A DNA stretch of 53,138 bases from Chara braunii (lineage: Eukaryota; Streptophyta; Charophyceae; Charales; Characeae). A program made the position numbers and the translations under genes. Of this stretch, positions 39,057-50,125 are shown one piece after another. Position 1 is the first letter of the stretch. Each line of letters opens with the position of its first letter. The stretch spans positions 330,656-383,793 of the forward strand of contig BFEA01000091.1 in assembly GCA_003427395.1 (NCBI GenBank), given 5' to 3'. The notes below the pieces were generated by a model. It saw only the letters and a list, made by a program, of their open reading frames with translations. It was not told the DNA's origin and made no database searches.

Positions 39057-39084
<28 letters not shown>
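38936..39084 (+). mobile_element. SINE-like copy of the LINE tail with poly(A)
   Basis: GGGACGCTGGACCCGTTTTC begins the hairpin at 38,941-38,959. GCTCC/GGAGC and GCTAGTG/CACTAGC stem-loops follow, then about 28 A. It is collinear with the tail of the LINE at 27,131-27,278 but has no ORF2 sequence upstream. It is either an extremely 5'-truncated LINE or a SINE using the LINE tail. I see no Pol III boxes. Confidence 0.65.
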
Positions 39085-39087
<3 letters not shown>

Positions 39088-39375
39088 GAAGTGGTAGGCT
39101 ATGATGCATGAAATGAAGACATGCGGACAGGAATAACGAGGGAATGCAGCCTTTGGATGCGTGTTCGGTCTACGCAGTAGGGAGCAAGCAAACAGCTTGT
39201 GAAGATAGGTGACTTCAGTCAACGTTAACCACGCTCCTCAAGTGACATGAGTTGTGCATCCAGCGGCAGACTGGGAAACAACCTGAGAACTGAGAATGAA
39301 AGTGATGACTGAAAGAAAGACATTTGGACGGGGAACAATTTCAAAAGGAAAACCTGGTGTACGCAGCGTGCACGA

Positions 39376-39590
39376 ATCGGCTGATGATCCTCTGAGAATG
39401 CTTGGGAGCAGCGGGCAATCAACCCGCTGATCATCATCTGAGAATGCTTGAGAGCAGCGGGCAATCAAACCGCTGATGATCATGTGAGAATGCTTGAGAG
39501 CAGCGGGCAATCAACCCGCTGATGATCATCTGAGAGTACTTGGGAGCAGGGGGCAGTCAACTGGCTGATGATCAGCTGGTAGTGCTTGAC
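39376..39590. repeat. 46-47-bp minisatellite with hairpin-forming units
   Basis: About 4.5 units each contain the palindrome-like GATGATCATC, GAGAATGCTTG, and AGCGGGCAATCAACCCGCT, which can form a 6-bp-stem hairpin. The units diverge toward the right end. It is not a CRISPR array, because there are no unique spacers. Confidence 0.8.
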
Positions 39591-40472
39591 AATCATTGAC
39601 GAATCCATCAACCTCGGCCAATGTGACGAGTTAAAACTTAAAAATGATCAAGTCTAGGATACTCGCAAATGCGAGATGACTGATGCGATAATCGGACTGA
39701 TTAAGACTTCTTCATTATATTTCTGAAGAAAAAGGTATTTATTCTTCTACAATGCTTCCTGACTTTTTGGTGAAGAAAGTGCTCGATGGATGTTCTGCTG
39801 AATGAGCAAACAACTAGACGAACTTAGATATCCAACTGAACCCAGTGAGTGGTATCAGTGGTAATCATCAGTCCTTCCACGACGCAGGGGCTTAGTGCTC
39901 GCACGGGTACTACACAGAGGGAATTTCCCGTTGAATGTCCATTAAATAAATAAATGACAATCTCTCTTAATCTCGATCCATCAGAGAGGTAATCTGTGAA
40001 CTCATTTATCCCGTTATCCTCGCAGCCTCTTGGCTGGATGATTGGAACAACGAAGAGGAGATCATATAGCGCCCAGAAGAGTGGACTACCGCTGTGCACT
40101 GCACGAAAGAAGAATGAAAACGTCATGAATGTTATTGAAGATAGAGATCATAAAGTTGTGACTGCTGCAAATCTGATTTGATGCGTTTGTTCTCGTGTGC
40201 ATTGAGAGCACATTCGCTCAAGAGCTTAATTGGGGTTACCATGAAACATTACAGCAGATATCTGGTCCCGTGAAGGGAATCGTGTGAGACCACGACCATG
40301 AGAATAGAAGAACTGTTAGAGTCTGGTCATGTCAGAGAGAGCAAGAGAGAGAGAGAATGTGAGAGGGAAAAGAGAGAGGGTTCGTGATGGCACCGCTTGA
40401 GTTAACACATCCGACCCCAGGACCTATGTACCGTTTGAACGCCATGAATTCGCGTCCGTGTCAAATTCGCAT
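39591..40472. other. Non-coding interval
   Basis: No supported gene. A GAGAGA run occurs at 40,335-40,380. Confidence 0.5.
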
Positions 40473-40532
40473 TTGAACGCCATGAATTCAAGTTCAATTT
40501 CTTATTATTAGTATTATTTTTATTTTTTTAAG

Positions 40533-40615
<83 letters not shown>

Positions 40616-40930
40616 GTCTCCCAGGACGTGTGTATGTGTGTATCTCTATGTATTTGCTTTTGTGTTTATATTTCCATTTGAACGCCATGAATTCATGTTC
40701 AATTTTTTATTATTAGTATTATTTTTATTTTTTTAAGAGTCTCTCTCTCTCTCTCTCTCTCTCGCTCGCTCGCTCGCTCGCTCCGTTCAAAAACTCGGGT
40801 CCGTTTTCTGCACGCCGCCGCCCCTGGTGTCTGTGTTTCTTTTCTTTTTTTTTCTTTTTTTCTTTTTTCTTTTTTTTTTTATTGTTTTTTTTTTTGAACG
40901 AACTGCTGAATTGAACTCCGCGTTCGGTCG

Positions 40931-41047
40931 CGTTCATTGAATGCGCGTGCATTCCGTTCAAAATTTGAACGGAAAAGCCGCGTTCATTGAATGCGCATGC
41001 ATTCCGTTCAAAATTTGAACGGAAAAGCCGTGTTCAATGAACGCGCC
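40931..41047. repeat. 50-bp tandem repeat built of palindromes
   Basis: CGTTCATTGAATGCGC starts at 40,931 and 40,981, with a partial third unit at 41,031. Each unit carries GAATGCGCATGCATTC-type and CCGTTCAAAATTTGAACGG palindromes. It is duplicated at 45,324. Confidence 0.9.
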
Positions 41048-41281
41048 GTTTCACAGCCCAGGACTGTGTAGGTACATCAAAGAAGAGGCAGGTAAGAGCC
41101 ACTACGGAGCCCGAGTGAAAGAGTTTTGAGGGGTGTGGAGTCCCAACGCCAACGAGGGAGATAGGCAAAGAGAGAGAACGTGAGAGAGAGATTGACAGAG
41201 CGTGAATGAGTGGGTCACTATGAATGAGAGAGTATACAACAACGTCCTGCTCTATCTGTTGCAGCGGGAACTGTTAGCTAG

Positions 41282-41671
41282 CACAGCCCTAAGTGAAGTC
41301 TGTGGCCACGACTGTTGATCACTTATTGCCTTTGAGTTAGATTACTAGTTAACTGAACTAATGAACAAGCTGCAATGTATTAACAGTAAAACAGCCCTAA
41401 GCGAAGGCTGTGACTACCGTTTTCGACAGCCTTTGGCTCTCGCATACTTTTGATTAATCGAGTCTAACGAATAGCTGATCCAACTCCACTGAGCATTCCA
41501 CTTTCATTACTTTTGAATATTTTTTTATTTATTCACTTATTTCATCTCATCTGGGTCACCCGAGAAGTCACAGGTGGGGAAAGTGAACGGCCCTAAGTGA
41601 AGGCCTTGTCCACCACGATCGCGCTATCGCGGGATGAACCGCGAGTGGTGACAGCGCTAAGTGAAGGCTGT
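41282..41671. repeat. Four CTAAGYGAA stem-loops
   Basis: Hairpins with a conserved CCTAAGTGAAGG-like core lie at 41,282-41,304, 41,391-41,411, 41,587-41,609 and 41,651-41,671. Stems differ but remain paired (ACAGCC/GGCTGT, CACAG/CTGTG, GGCC/GGCC). A CCACCG-like motif follows three of them. They are repeated at offset +4,393. Confidence 0.7.
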
Positions 41672-41855
41672 GCCCACCGTCGCTGCACATTGGGATAAAT
41701 TTCTTACTCACCTGAAAATGTCCTAGGGTTTTATTGTGGGATATGATATGCATCCCTAGGGTTATCCAAAATTACATTTTTGTCCTTAGGGTTTGGCCCA
41801 TGTTTGAAATGTGACCTGGTATATTGCCGAATTCCCCCTGTACATCTGAAATTCT

Positions 41856-42392
41856 GTGGAGACTGCCTCTGGCTTCAGCGACGAACAGTTGACCCCTTCC
41901 CGGGTTTCCTCACACCGGTGCAGATTCGGTTGGAATCAAACAAGGGATAAAAGTATTGGTGCTATAGATACAACGAATGAGAATGGATCGTATGAGAAAC
42001 AGGATGCTAAGCGGCCTGAGGAACTGTTAGGAGCGCTCCCCCGACGCCTCGCCTATCTGAAGGCTGCCCTGCTGCATGACTGGGTGCTGCCAGTAAGCAT
42101 CCCGACCAGCAGGGCAACCTTCCGAAAGGTCCCGGTTTGGGGGGAGGACCGCCCCGAGGCAGTCCCCCGCTTGCTAGGTGACCAGTGCCACAAGGGATGG
42201 CTGACCCTCTGTCGCTTTGTTCCTCCCCCCTCTCTTCTGATGAGCAACCGGACTGAGGCCCCGCAGAATAGACGACCAGCAAAATTCTCTGAGGAATCTA
42301 TTATGTTTGGCACAATACAGACTATATTATCATATGTCCCGTGCAGGGAACAAAGGCCGTTTTTTTCTCAAGTTGTAAGAGTCTGCATGTAA
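41856..42392 (+). CDS. Unrecognised 178-codon ORF (copy 1)
   Basis: The open frame begins METASGFSDEQL and has mixed composition without low-complexity tracts. It includes an inverted-repeat segment around 42,066-42,118 (GCCCTGCTG/CAGCAGGGC). I recognise no domain. An identical frame is at 46,249-46,785. It may be a chance frame in a repeat. Confidence 0.25.
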   Translation: METASGFSDEQLTPSRVSSHRCRFGWNQTRDKSIGAIDTTNENGSYEKQDAKRPEELLGALPRRLAYLKAALLHDWVLPVSIPTSRATFRKVPVWGEDRPEAVPRLLGDQCHKGWLTLCRFVPPPSLLMSNRTEAPQNRRPAKFSEESIMFGTIQTILSYVPCREQRPFFSQVVRVCM

Positions 42393-44043
42393 GCAGCTTA
42401 TCCACCGTCAGGGCCAGGCTACACTGGTGCTATGCTCATGCTACGAAAACACAACCCGACAATGCTGACGACCACGTTCATGCTTTCCAAGCAGAAACAT
42501 AGCACCAGTTGGGCCTGCCTCACAGCTTCGAACATCCAGTAAGCTGTGGCTATAAACAATTACCAGCCCCGGAGCTGACCTGCTCAGCCTAACAGTTTAA
42601 GACAAGGCCAGGTACTGACGTGGTTTCTGACAATCTAAGAGGAGAATCTCAGATCTTTCACTTTACTCGTCATTTCATACGGCCGCCACTGTCTGAAGCT
42701 GCTGTTCAATTGCTTCTGTCCACACCCATATCCATTCTGAGGAGCATCGGTCCGGTTCCCTTTTTTTTTTCCTTTTTTGTTTCTGGTTCCTATTCCACCG
42801 GCAAGTCAAAATACAAGAAGACAACCCTCACGCTTAACATCGCTTCACTTGTACTGTCATCATTTTCTTAAAAAATGAATCCTCTAATGACAGCAATGGT
42901 GCAAGTACATTCTGGCATCGTCTGACAGAAGTCCAAATTCCAAGGTAAGCTATGGGGAGCATCTCGGGAACACTGCAGCGAATGGGGGATCTTTGGCCCA
43001 GAAAACTCACTTCTCCCTCATCTGACAAGGAGGTGGGCACTTTTTGGCACACTATGCAGCGAACAGCTCACCAAATATCACGTATATTGAAGAAAAAAAA
43101 AAAAAACACGATCTGCTACGCTACCTAGTTGCCTGAGTGGGCCTGTACAGCCGAGCAGCCGCACCCTGGCAAGCAAGACCCCATCTCCCTGAGGAGCTGA
43201 GCAGGTGAAAAAATTAGCCATGGAATCAAAAACAAAAATATCTGGCTTCGGTCCAGATCTGCACTCAGTCTGATCATTTAGAATATGGCCTTATCTTTGA
43301 GTTTGGTGATAGTTCACATTATGCCAACAGGCTTAAAACGGTTTACAGGGTCTTAAAGTAGTGTGCAATAATTTGATTCCCACCCTAGAGAATGCTTCCA
43401 TTACTGCTGGACAATGTGCATTTTCTCCCCTATTGTCATGACCACATACGCCCAAACCTTTTAGGTTCGACGCTACTGGGCTGGGAAAACCAATCGTTCA
43501 CTAAAAATTCCTCCTGGCTACCAGTCGAGGGATACTGGTTTGCAATTCTGCACATATTTCTTTCTTTGGATCTCTTTTCCCATTCTTTTTACGTCAAGCT
43601 GGGGTTGCCTGGGACCTTGCCGGGACGTCACAGAGCAGTGCAACCCAGCTGGTAGCCTTTTTCCTTTCTTTCTTTCTTTTTTTCCTTGAGAGAGAGTGAA
43701 AGCCAGGCGAGACCAACTAGGGGGGGTGATAGGAGCGCCTTCTCCTGGTAAGCCTGCTTCCCACTGCTCCATCTATTGGTTGGGAGCTTCACCTGCTGGA
43801 AACCGGGTCCAGCGTCCCATTGAACATTTGGGCATTTGAGCACTTGTACATGAGTACTGAGTAGGCAGATGTCGTCAGCACCTCTTCACGCTGCCGCATG
43901 GCGCCAGATCTACAGCTGTTATCCTGGTGCTGTGCCCTCTGATTCCTGTCCCTTCTGCCAAACCCTAAACCCTAGACCCTTGCTGTAACCTTGTCTACCA
44001 CATTCCCACCAGCCTGACTCCTGACCCAAGCTCCTGAACATTT
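42393..44043. other. Non-coding part of the tandem unit
   Basis: No supported gene. A LINE-tail hairpin lies at 43,795-43,813 with the adjacent GCTCC/GGAGC stem, downstream on the minus strand of the LINE remnant at 44.04-44.6 kb. Two CCCTAAA telomere-like units occur at about 43,964. Confidence 0.5.
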
Positions 44044-44604
44044 TTATTCCAAACCAAACCGACTCCATTCACCTTGTAGGAGGGGGGAACCTGTCTGGGT
44101 CTGGGAAGTCAGAGAGCAGGTGGAGGGGGATGAACTGGTCCCTTTACTTCCCCTAGTTTCCCCCCATTCGTTCCCCCCAGCCAGCAGCCACTGAATTGTT
44201 GGCTGTTTTGGCGGATTTCTTTCTTCAGGTGTTCTACCCATTCTTTCACTCCTTCCCACTGTGTTGTGATATCTGATTGGATTTGTTGTTTGATTGTGTC
44301 TGTAAATTCCGTACCACCATCCAGCCTCACACCTTCCATCACACCAGCCCATCTTCCAACATATTCTGTGTGAAGGCCAAGGCCATGTTTGGGATGTTCC
44401 CAGCTGGGCCCATAACCGGTCCTACCAACCCCAGAGCCAGGAAGCCCCCTGATATTGGAGGAATATATGCCCTATTGTCTCCGGGAACTTTCTGGCCAGC
44501 AACGAAATGTTGGGGAAGCTTGCATCAAAGTGCACTTTGCCTTGCAGTTTTATAGGGTTTTTTTTTGGGGGGGCGGGGCAGGGGGGGGTGGTGTCTTTTT
44601 GCAA
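44044..44604 (-). pseudogene. LINE ORF2 C-terminal remnant (copy 1)
   Basis: In separate frames the minus strand encodes PETIGHIFLQYQGASWLWGW, the zinc-binding motif with its last Cys changed to Tyr, and DTIKQQIQSDITTQWEGVKE. They match ETIEHIFLQC and the FIETEIRIQWKKVQGK segment of the LINE at 27.5-28.2 kb. It is followed on the minus strand by the LINE-tail hairpin at 43.8 kb. Frameshifts make it dead. Confidence 0.75.
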
Positions 44605-44869
44605 TTAGTTAATAATACTTCAATCATCAGTACTTTGCCCAGTTATCGATGCCGAGCCTGAATATGGGCCTCGTTCCACACCACTTATGAATTCTTACAT
44701 TGTAAGGGCGCCCTCACTGGGCCTGGGTGATTAATTTACCCTAACTTTTTTTTTCGTTCCACAGCCCGTGACGAAGACCCTACACTCACCCGCCGGGTGT
44801 CTGAACCTCTACCTGTCGGGCAATCTGTAGGGTCCCCCCCTTACATTTCTAGTCACCTCCGAGGGCTTC

Positions 44870-44870
44870 N
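44870..44870. other. Single-N join inside a tandem duplication
   Basis: One N lies exactly between the two 4.39-kb copies. Copy 1 stops at GAGGGCTTC, whereas copy 2 continues through the same bases into CTAGAG. Confidence 0.97.
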
Positions 44871-44924
44871 CGCCATGAATTCAAGTTCAATTTCTTATTA
44901 TTAGTATTATTTTTATTTTTTTAA

Positions 44925-45013
<89 letters not shown>

Positions 45014-46248
45014 CCAGGACCTATGTACCGTTTGAACGCCATGAATTCGCGTCCGTGTTCAAATTCACATTTGAACGCCATGAATTCATGTTCAATTTTT
45101 TATTATTAGTATTATTTTTATTTTTTTAAGAGTCTCTCTCTCTCTCTCTCTCTCTCGCTCGCTCGCTCGCTCGCTCCGTTCAAAAACTCGGGTCCGTTTT
45201 CTGCACGCCGCCGCCCCTGGTGTCTGTGTTTCTTTTCTTTTTTTTTCTTTTTTTCTTTTTTCTTTTTTTTTTTATTGTTTTTTTTTTTGAACGAACTGCT
45301 GAATTGAACTCCGCGTTCGGTCGCGTTCATTGAATGCGCGTGCATTCCGTTCAAAATTTGAACGGAAAAGCCGCGTTCATTGAATGCGCATGCATTCCGT
45401 TCAAAATTTGAACGGAAAAGCCGTGTTCAATGAACGCGCCGTTTCACAGCCCAGGACTGTGTAGGTACATCAAAGAAGAGGCAGGTAAGAGCCACTACGG
45501 AGCCCGAGTGAAAGAGTTTTGAGGGGTGTGGAGTCCCAACGCCAACGAGGGAGATAGGCAAAGAGAGAGAACGTGAGAGAGAGATTGACAGAGCGTGAAT
45601 GAGTGGGTCACTATGAATGAGAGAGTATACAACAACGTCCTGCTCTATCTGTTGCAGCGGGAACTGTTAGCTAGCACAGCCCTAAGTGAAGTCTGTGGCC
45701 ACGACTGTTGATCACTTATTGCCTTTGAGTTAGATTACTAGTTAACTGAACTAATGAACAAGCTGCAATGTATTAACAGTAAAACAGCCCTAAGCGAAGG
45801 CTGTGACTACCGTTTTCGACAGCCTTTGGCTCTCGCATACTTTTGATTAATCGAGTCTAACGAATAGCTGATCCAACTCCACTGAGCATTCCACTTTCAT
45901 TACTTTTGAATATTTTTTTATTTATTCACTTATTTCATCTCATCTGGGTCACCCGAGAAGTCACAGGTGGGGAAAGTGAACGGCCCTAAGTGAAGGCCTT
46001 GTCCACCACGATCGCGCTATCGCGGGATGAACCGCGAGTGGTGACAGCGCTAAGTGAAGGCTGTGCCCACCGTCGCTGCACATTGGGATAAATTTCTTAC
46101 TCACCTGAAAATGTCCTAGGGTTTTATTGTGGGATATGATATGCATCCCTAGGGTTATCCAAAATTACATTTTTGTCCTTAGGGTTTGGCCCATGTTTGA
46201 AATGTGACCTGGTATATTGCCGAATTCCCCCTGTACATCTGAAATTCT

Positions 46249-46785
46249 GTGGAGACTGCCTCTGGCTTCAGCGACGAACAGTTGACCCCTTCCCGGGTTT
46301 CCTCACACCGGTGCAGATTCGGTTGGAATCAAACAAGGGATAAAAGTATTGGTGCTATAGATACAACGAATGAGAATGGATCGTATGAGAAACAGGATGC
46401 TAAGCGGCCTGAGGAACTGTTAGGAGCGCTCCCCCGACGCCTCGCCTATCTGAAGGCTGCCCTGCTGCATGACTGGGTGCTGCCAGTAAGCATCCCGACC
46501 AGCAGGGCAACCTTCCGAAAGGTCCCGGTTTGGGGGGAGGACCGCCCCGAGGCAGTCCCCCGCTTGCTAGGTGACCAGTGCCACAAGGGATGGCTGACCC
46601 TCTGTCGCTTTGTTCCTCCCCCCTCTCTTCTGATGAGCAACCGGACTGAGGCCCCGCAGAATAGACGACCAGCAAAATTCTCTGAGGAATCTATTATGTT
46701 TGGCACAATACAGACTATATTATCATATGTCCCGTGCAGGGAACAAAGGCCGTTTTTTTCTCAAGTTGTAAGAGTCTGCATGTAA
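46249..46785 (+). CDS. Unrecognised 178-codon ORF (copy 2)
   Basis: It is identical in translation to the frame at 41,856-42,392. If the duplication is an assembly error, only one of the two exists. Confidence 0.2.
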   Translation: METASGFSDEQLTPSRVSSHRCRFGWNQTRDKSIGAIDTTNENGSYEKQDAKRPEELLGALPRRLAYLKAALLHDWVLPVSIPTSRATFRKVPVWGEDRPEAVPRLLGDQCHKGWLTLCRFVPPPSLLMSNRTEAPQNRRPAKFSEESIMFGTIQTILSYVPCREQRPFFSQVVRVCM

Positions 46786-48436
46786 GCAGCTTATCCACCG
46801 TCAGGGCCAGGCTACACTGGTGCTATGCTCATGCTACGAAAACACAACCCGACAATGCTGACGACCACGTTCATGCTTTCCAAGCAGAAACATAGCACCA
46901 GTTGGGCCTGCCTCACAGCTTCGAACATCCAGTAAGCTGTGGCTATAAACAATTACCAGCCCCGGAGCTGACCTGCTCAGCCTAACAGTTTAAGACAAGG
47001 CCAGGTACTGACGTGGTTTCTGACAATCTAAGAGGAGAATCTCAGATCTTTCACTTTACTCGTCATTTCATACGGCCGCCACTGTCTGAAGCTGCTGTTC
47101 AATTGCTTCTGTCCACACCCATATCCATTCTGAGGAGCATCGGTCCGGTTCCCTTTTTTTTTTCCTTTTTTGTTTCTGGTTCCTATTCCACCGGCAAGTC
47201 AAAATACAAGAAGACAACCCTCACGCTTAACATCGCTTCACTTGTACTGTCATCATTTTCTTAAAAAATGAATCCTCTAATGACAGCAATGGTGCAAGTA
47301 CATTCTGGCATCGTCTGACAGAAGTCCAAATTCCAAGGTAAGCTATGGGGAGCATCTCGGGAACACTGCAGCGAATGGGGGATCTTTGGCCCAGAAAACT
47401 CACTTCTCCCTCATCTGACAAGGAGGTGGGCACTTTTTGGCACACTATGCAGCGAACAGCTCACCAAATATCACGTATATTGAAGAAAAAAAAAAAAAAC
47501 ACGATCTGCTACGCTACCTAGTTGCCTGAGTGGGCCTGTACAGCCGAGCAGCCGCACCCTGGCAAGCAAGACCCCATCTCCCTGAGGAGCTGAGCAGGTG
47601 AAAAAATTAGCCATGGAATCAAAAACAAAAATATCTGGCTTCGGTCCAGATCTGCACTCAGTCTGATCATTTAGAATATGGCCTTATCTTTGAGTTTGGT
47701 GATAGTTCACATTATGCCAACAGGCTTAAAACGGTTTACAGGGTCTTAAAGTAGTGTGCAATAATTTGATTCCCACCCTAGAGAATGCTTCCATTACTGC
47801 TGGACAATGTGCATTTTCTCCCCTATTGTCATGACCACATACGCCCAAACCTTTTAGGTTCGACGCTACTGGGCTGGGAAAACCAATCGTTCACTAAAAA
47901 TTCCTCCTGGCTACCAGTCGAGGGATACTGGTTTGCAATTCTGCACATATTTCTTTCTTTGGATCTCTTTTCCCATTCTTTTTACGTCAAGCTGGGGTTG
48001 CCTGGGACCTTGCCGGGACGTCACAGAGCAGTGCAACCCAGCTGGTAGCCTTTTTCCTTTCTTTCTTTCTTTTTTTCCTTGAGAGAGAGTGAAAGCCAGG
48101 CGAGACCAACTAGGGGGGGTGATAGGAGCGCCTTCTCCTGGTAAGCCTGCTTCCCACTGCTCCATCTATTGGTTGGGAGCTTCACCTGCTGGAAACCGGG
48201 TCCAGCGTCCCATTGAACATTTGGGCATTTGAGCACTTGTACATGAGTACTGAGTAGGCAGATGTCGTCAGCACCTCTTCACGCTGCCGCATGGCGCCAG
48301 ATCTACAGCTGTTATCCTGGTGCTGTGCCCTCTGATTCCTGTCCCTTCTGCCAAACCCTAAACCCTAGACCCTTGCTGTAACCTTGTCTACCACATTCCC
48401 ACCAGCCTGACTCCTGACCCAAGCTCCTGAACATTT

Positions 48437-48997
48437 TTATTCCAAACCAAACCGACTCCATTCACCTTGTAGGAGGGGGGAACCTGTCTGGGTCTGGGAA
48501 GTCAGAGAGCAGGTGGAGGGGGATGAACTGGTCCCTTTACTTCCCCTAGTTTCCCCCCATTCGTTCCCCCCAGCCAGCAGCCACTGAATTGTTGGCTGTT
48601 TTGGCGGATTTCTTTCTTCAGGTGTTCTACCCATTCTTTCACTCCTTCCCACTGTGTTGTGATATCTGATTGGATTTGTTGTTTGATTGTGTCTGTAAAT
48701 TCCGTACCACCATCCAGCCTCACACCTTCCATCACACCAGCCCATCTTCCAACATATTCTGTGTGAAGGCCAAGGCCATGTTTGGGATGTTCCCAGCTGG
48801 GCCCATAACCGGTCCTACCAACCCCAGAGCCAGGAAGCCCCCTGATATTGGAGGAATATATGCCCTATTGTCTCCGGGAACTTTCTGGCCAGCAACGAAA
48901 TGTTGGGGAAGCTTGCATCAAAGTGCACTTTGCCTTGCAGTTTTATAGGGTTTTTTTTTGGGGGGGCGGGGCAGGGGGGGGTGGTGTCTTTTTGCAA
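48437..48997 (-). pseudogene. LINE ORF2 C-terminal remnant (copy 2)
   Basis: It is identical to 44,044-44,604, including the Cys-to-Tyr change in the zinc-binding motif and the frameshifts. It shares the caveat about the duplication. Confidence 0.7.
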
Positions 48998-49011
48998 TTA
49001 GTTAATAATAC

Positions 49012-49603
49012 TTCAATCATCAGTACTTTGCCCAGTTATCGATGCCGAGCCTGAATATGGGCCTCGTTCCACACCACTTATGAATTCTTACATTGTAAGG
49101 GCGCCCTCACTGGGCCTGGGTGATTAATTTACCCTAACTTTTTTTTTCGTTCCACAGCCCGTGACGAAGACCCTACACTCACCCGCCGGGTGTCTGAACC
49201 TCTACCTGTCGGGCAATCTGTAGGGTCCCCCCCTTACATTTCTAGTCACCTCCGAGGGCTTCCTAGAGATTTTTGTCCTTTTGCCTGGGCCGCCCTTATT
49301 TTGTAAGGGCGGACCCTAACAGCCAAGAATGTGAAAACAGGCTTAGGGATCGATTTTGTTGTCATTAGGGAGTGGTGGAACGACGATTTTGTAAGGATCC
49401 TTACATTTGTAGTGGCGTCGAACGAGGCCCTATGCCCTGCGCGCCGTTTCACGCCGACCCGCCAACAAAACAAAAAAAAAATTGTTTTGGCTGGCGCTGG
49501 CGGCGTCAGCCTTTCAGGTCCGGTACCCCGAGCCTCTGAAACTTGCGGGGCATTAACGACAACGCCCCGCGGCCGACATATGGGCCAAGTACCGGTGGTT
49601 TAA
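49012..49603. mobile_element. TTAAACC-type TIR element (592 bp)
   Basis: The left end TTCAATCATCAGTACTTTGC and right end CCAAGTACCGGTGGTTTAA are inverted relatives of the ends at 37,198 and 37,902. Nested inside, TAAGGGCGCCC (49,097) with the inverse GGGCCGCCCTTA and GTAAGGGCGG near 49,290-49,312 suggest a further Harbinger-type insertion. Copy 1 of this element (44,619-44,869) is cut by the single N. Confidence 0.6.
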
Positions 49604-49719
49604 TATATCGTGTTCACTATATGAATTGGTGGCAAGTTCCATTAAAAATGACCCTTGGGTTTTGCTGTACATGGCATGACAAATGGTGTAAAATTTAGGC
49701 CTCCGTTAACCTGCTCTCA

Positions 49720-50125
49720 ATTTTCAATGTTTTTTGTTCTTTGCTAGGTTACCAGGGGCACCTCTGTAGGTCGCCTAGGGTAGACTGGGCGTGCAGTTCA
49801 CAAATTTTCAATGTTTCTTCTTTTTGTTCTTTGCTGGCTGAGCACCTGTGCAGATTGCCTAGGGTACCCCGGACATGTAAGAACTCCAAGAACGTTGTTT
49901 TTTTTCTTTTTTTTGTAGGTGGGGCTTTTTCTTCGGGCAATAAAAGCAGCCCAATTACCGGGGGCAGCTGGCTGGGCACCCATGCAGATTGCCTAGGCAC
50001 CCGTGCAGATTGCCGAGGGTACTCTGGACACGTAAGAACTCCAAGAAGGTTCTTTTTTTTTTTTTTTTTTTTTTTTTGTAGGTGGGGCTTTTCTTTGGCC
50101 AACAAAAGCAGCCCAAATCGAGGCT
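49720..50125. repeat. Three imperfect ~150-bp tandem units
   Basis: GCACC(T/C)(A/G)TGCAGATTGCC... then AAGAACTCCAAGAA, a T tract, and GTAGGTGGGGCTTTT...AAAAGCAGCCCAA recur. The last unit is the left edge of the block shared with 31.2-32.5 kb. Frames through it are repeat artefacts. Confidence 0.75.

Larger units (their letters stand above)
40473..44869. repeat. Copy 1 of a 4,393-bp tandem duplication
   Basis: The block from GAACGCCATGAATTC and (CT)n to GAGGGCTTC at 44,869 matches 44,871-49,262 at a constant offset of 4,393. From 40,676 on, everything I compared is identical. The first 190 bp differ in the CT tract and in 57 bases after it. It ends at a single N. Confidence 0.95.
44871..49262. 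repeat. Copy 2 of the 4,393-bp tandem duplication
   Basis: It contains the same items as copy 1: CT microsatellite, 50-bp palindromic repeats (45,324), CTAAGYGAA hairpins (from 45,675), the 178-codon frame (46,249-46,785), the LINE-tail hairpin (48,188-48,206) and the LINE remnant (48,437-48,997). Confidence 0.95.

Noticed and set aside
39376-39590. Regular repeats that could suggest a CRISPR array
   Set aside because: The units are contiguous with no unique spacers, and the setting is eukaryotic repeat DNA.
42236-42260. A second CTGATGAG hammerhead-like start
   Set aside because: CTGATGAGCAACCGG is not followed by a pairing stem II and GAAA, so the core is absent.
43960-43980. Plant telomere-like CCCTAAACCCTA
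   Set aside because: Only about two units are present; too short to be an interstitial telomere array.
40473-49262. The 4.39-kb direct repeats as LTRs of a retrotransposon
   Set aside because: The copies are adjacent with nothing between them but an N, contain a LINE remnant, and show no primer-binding site or polypurine tract.
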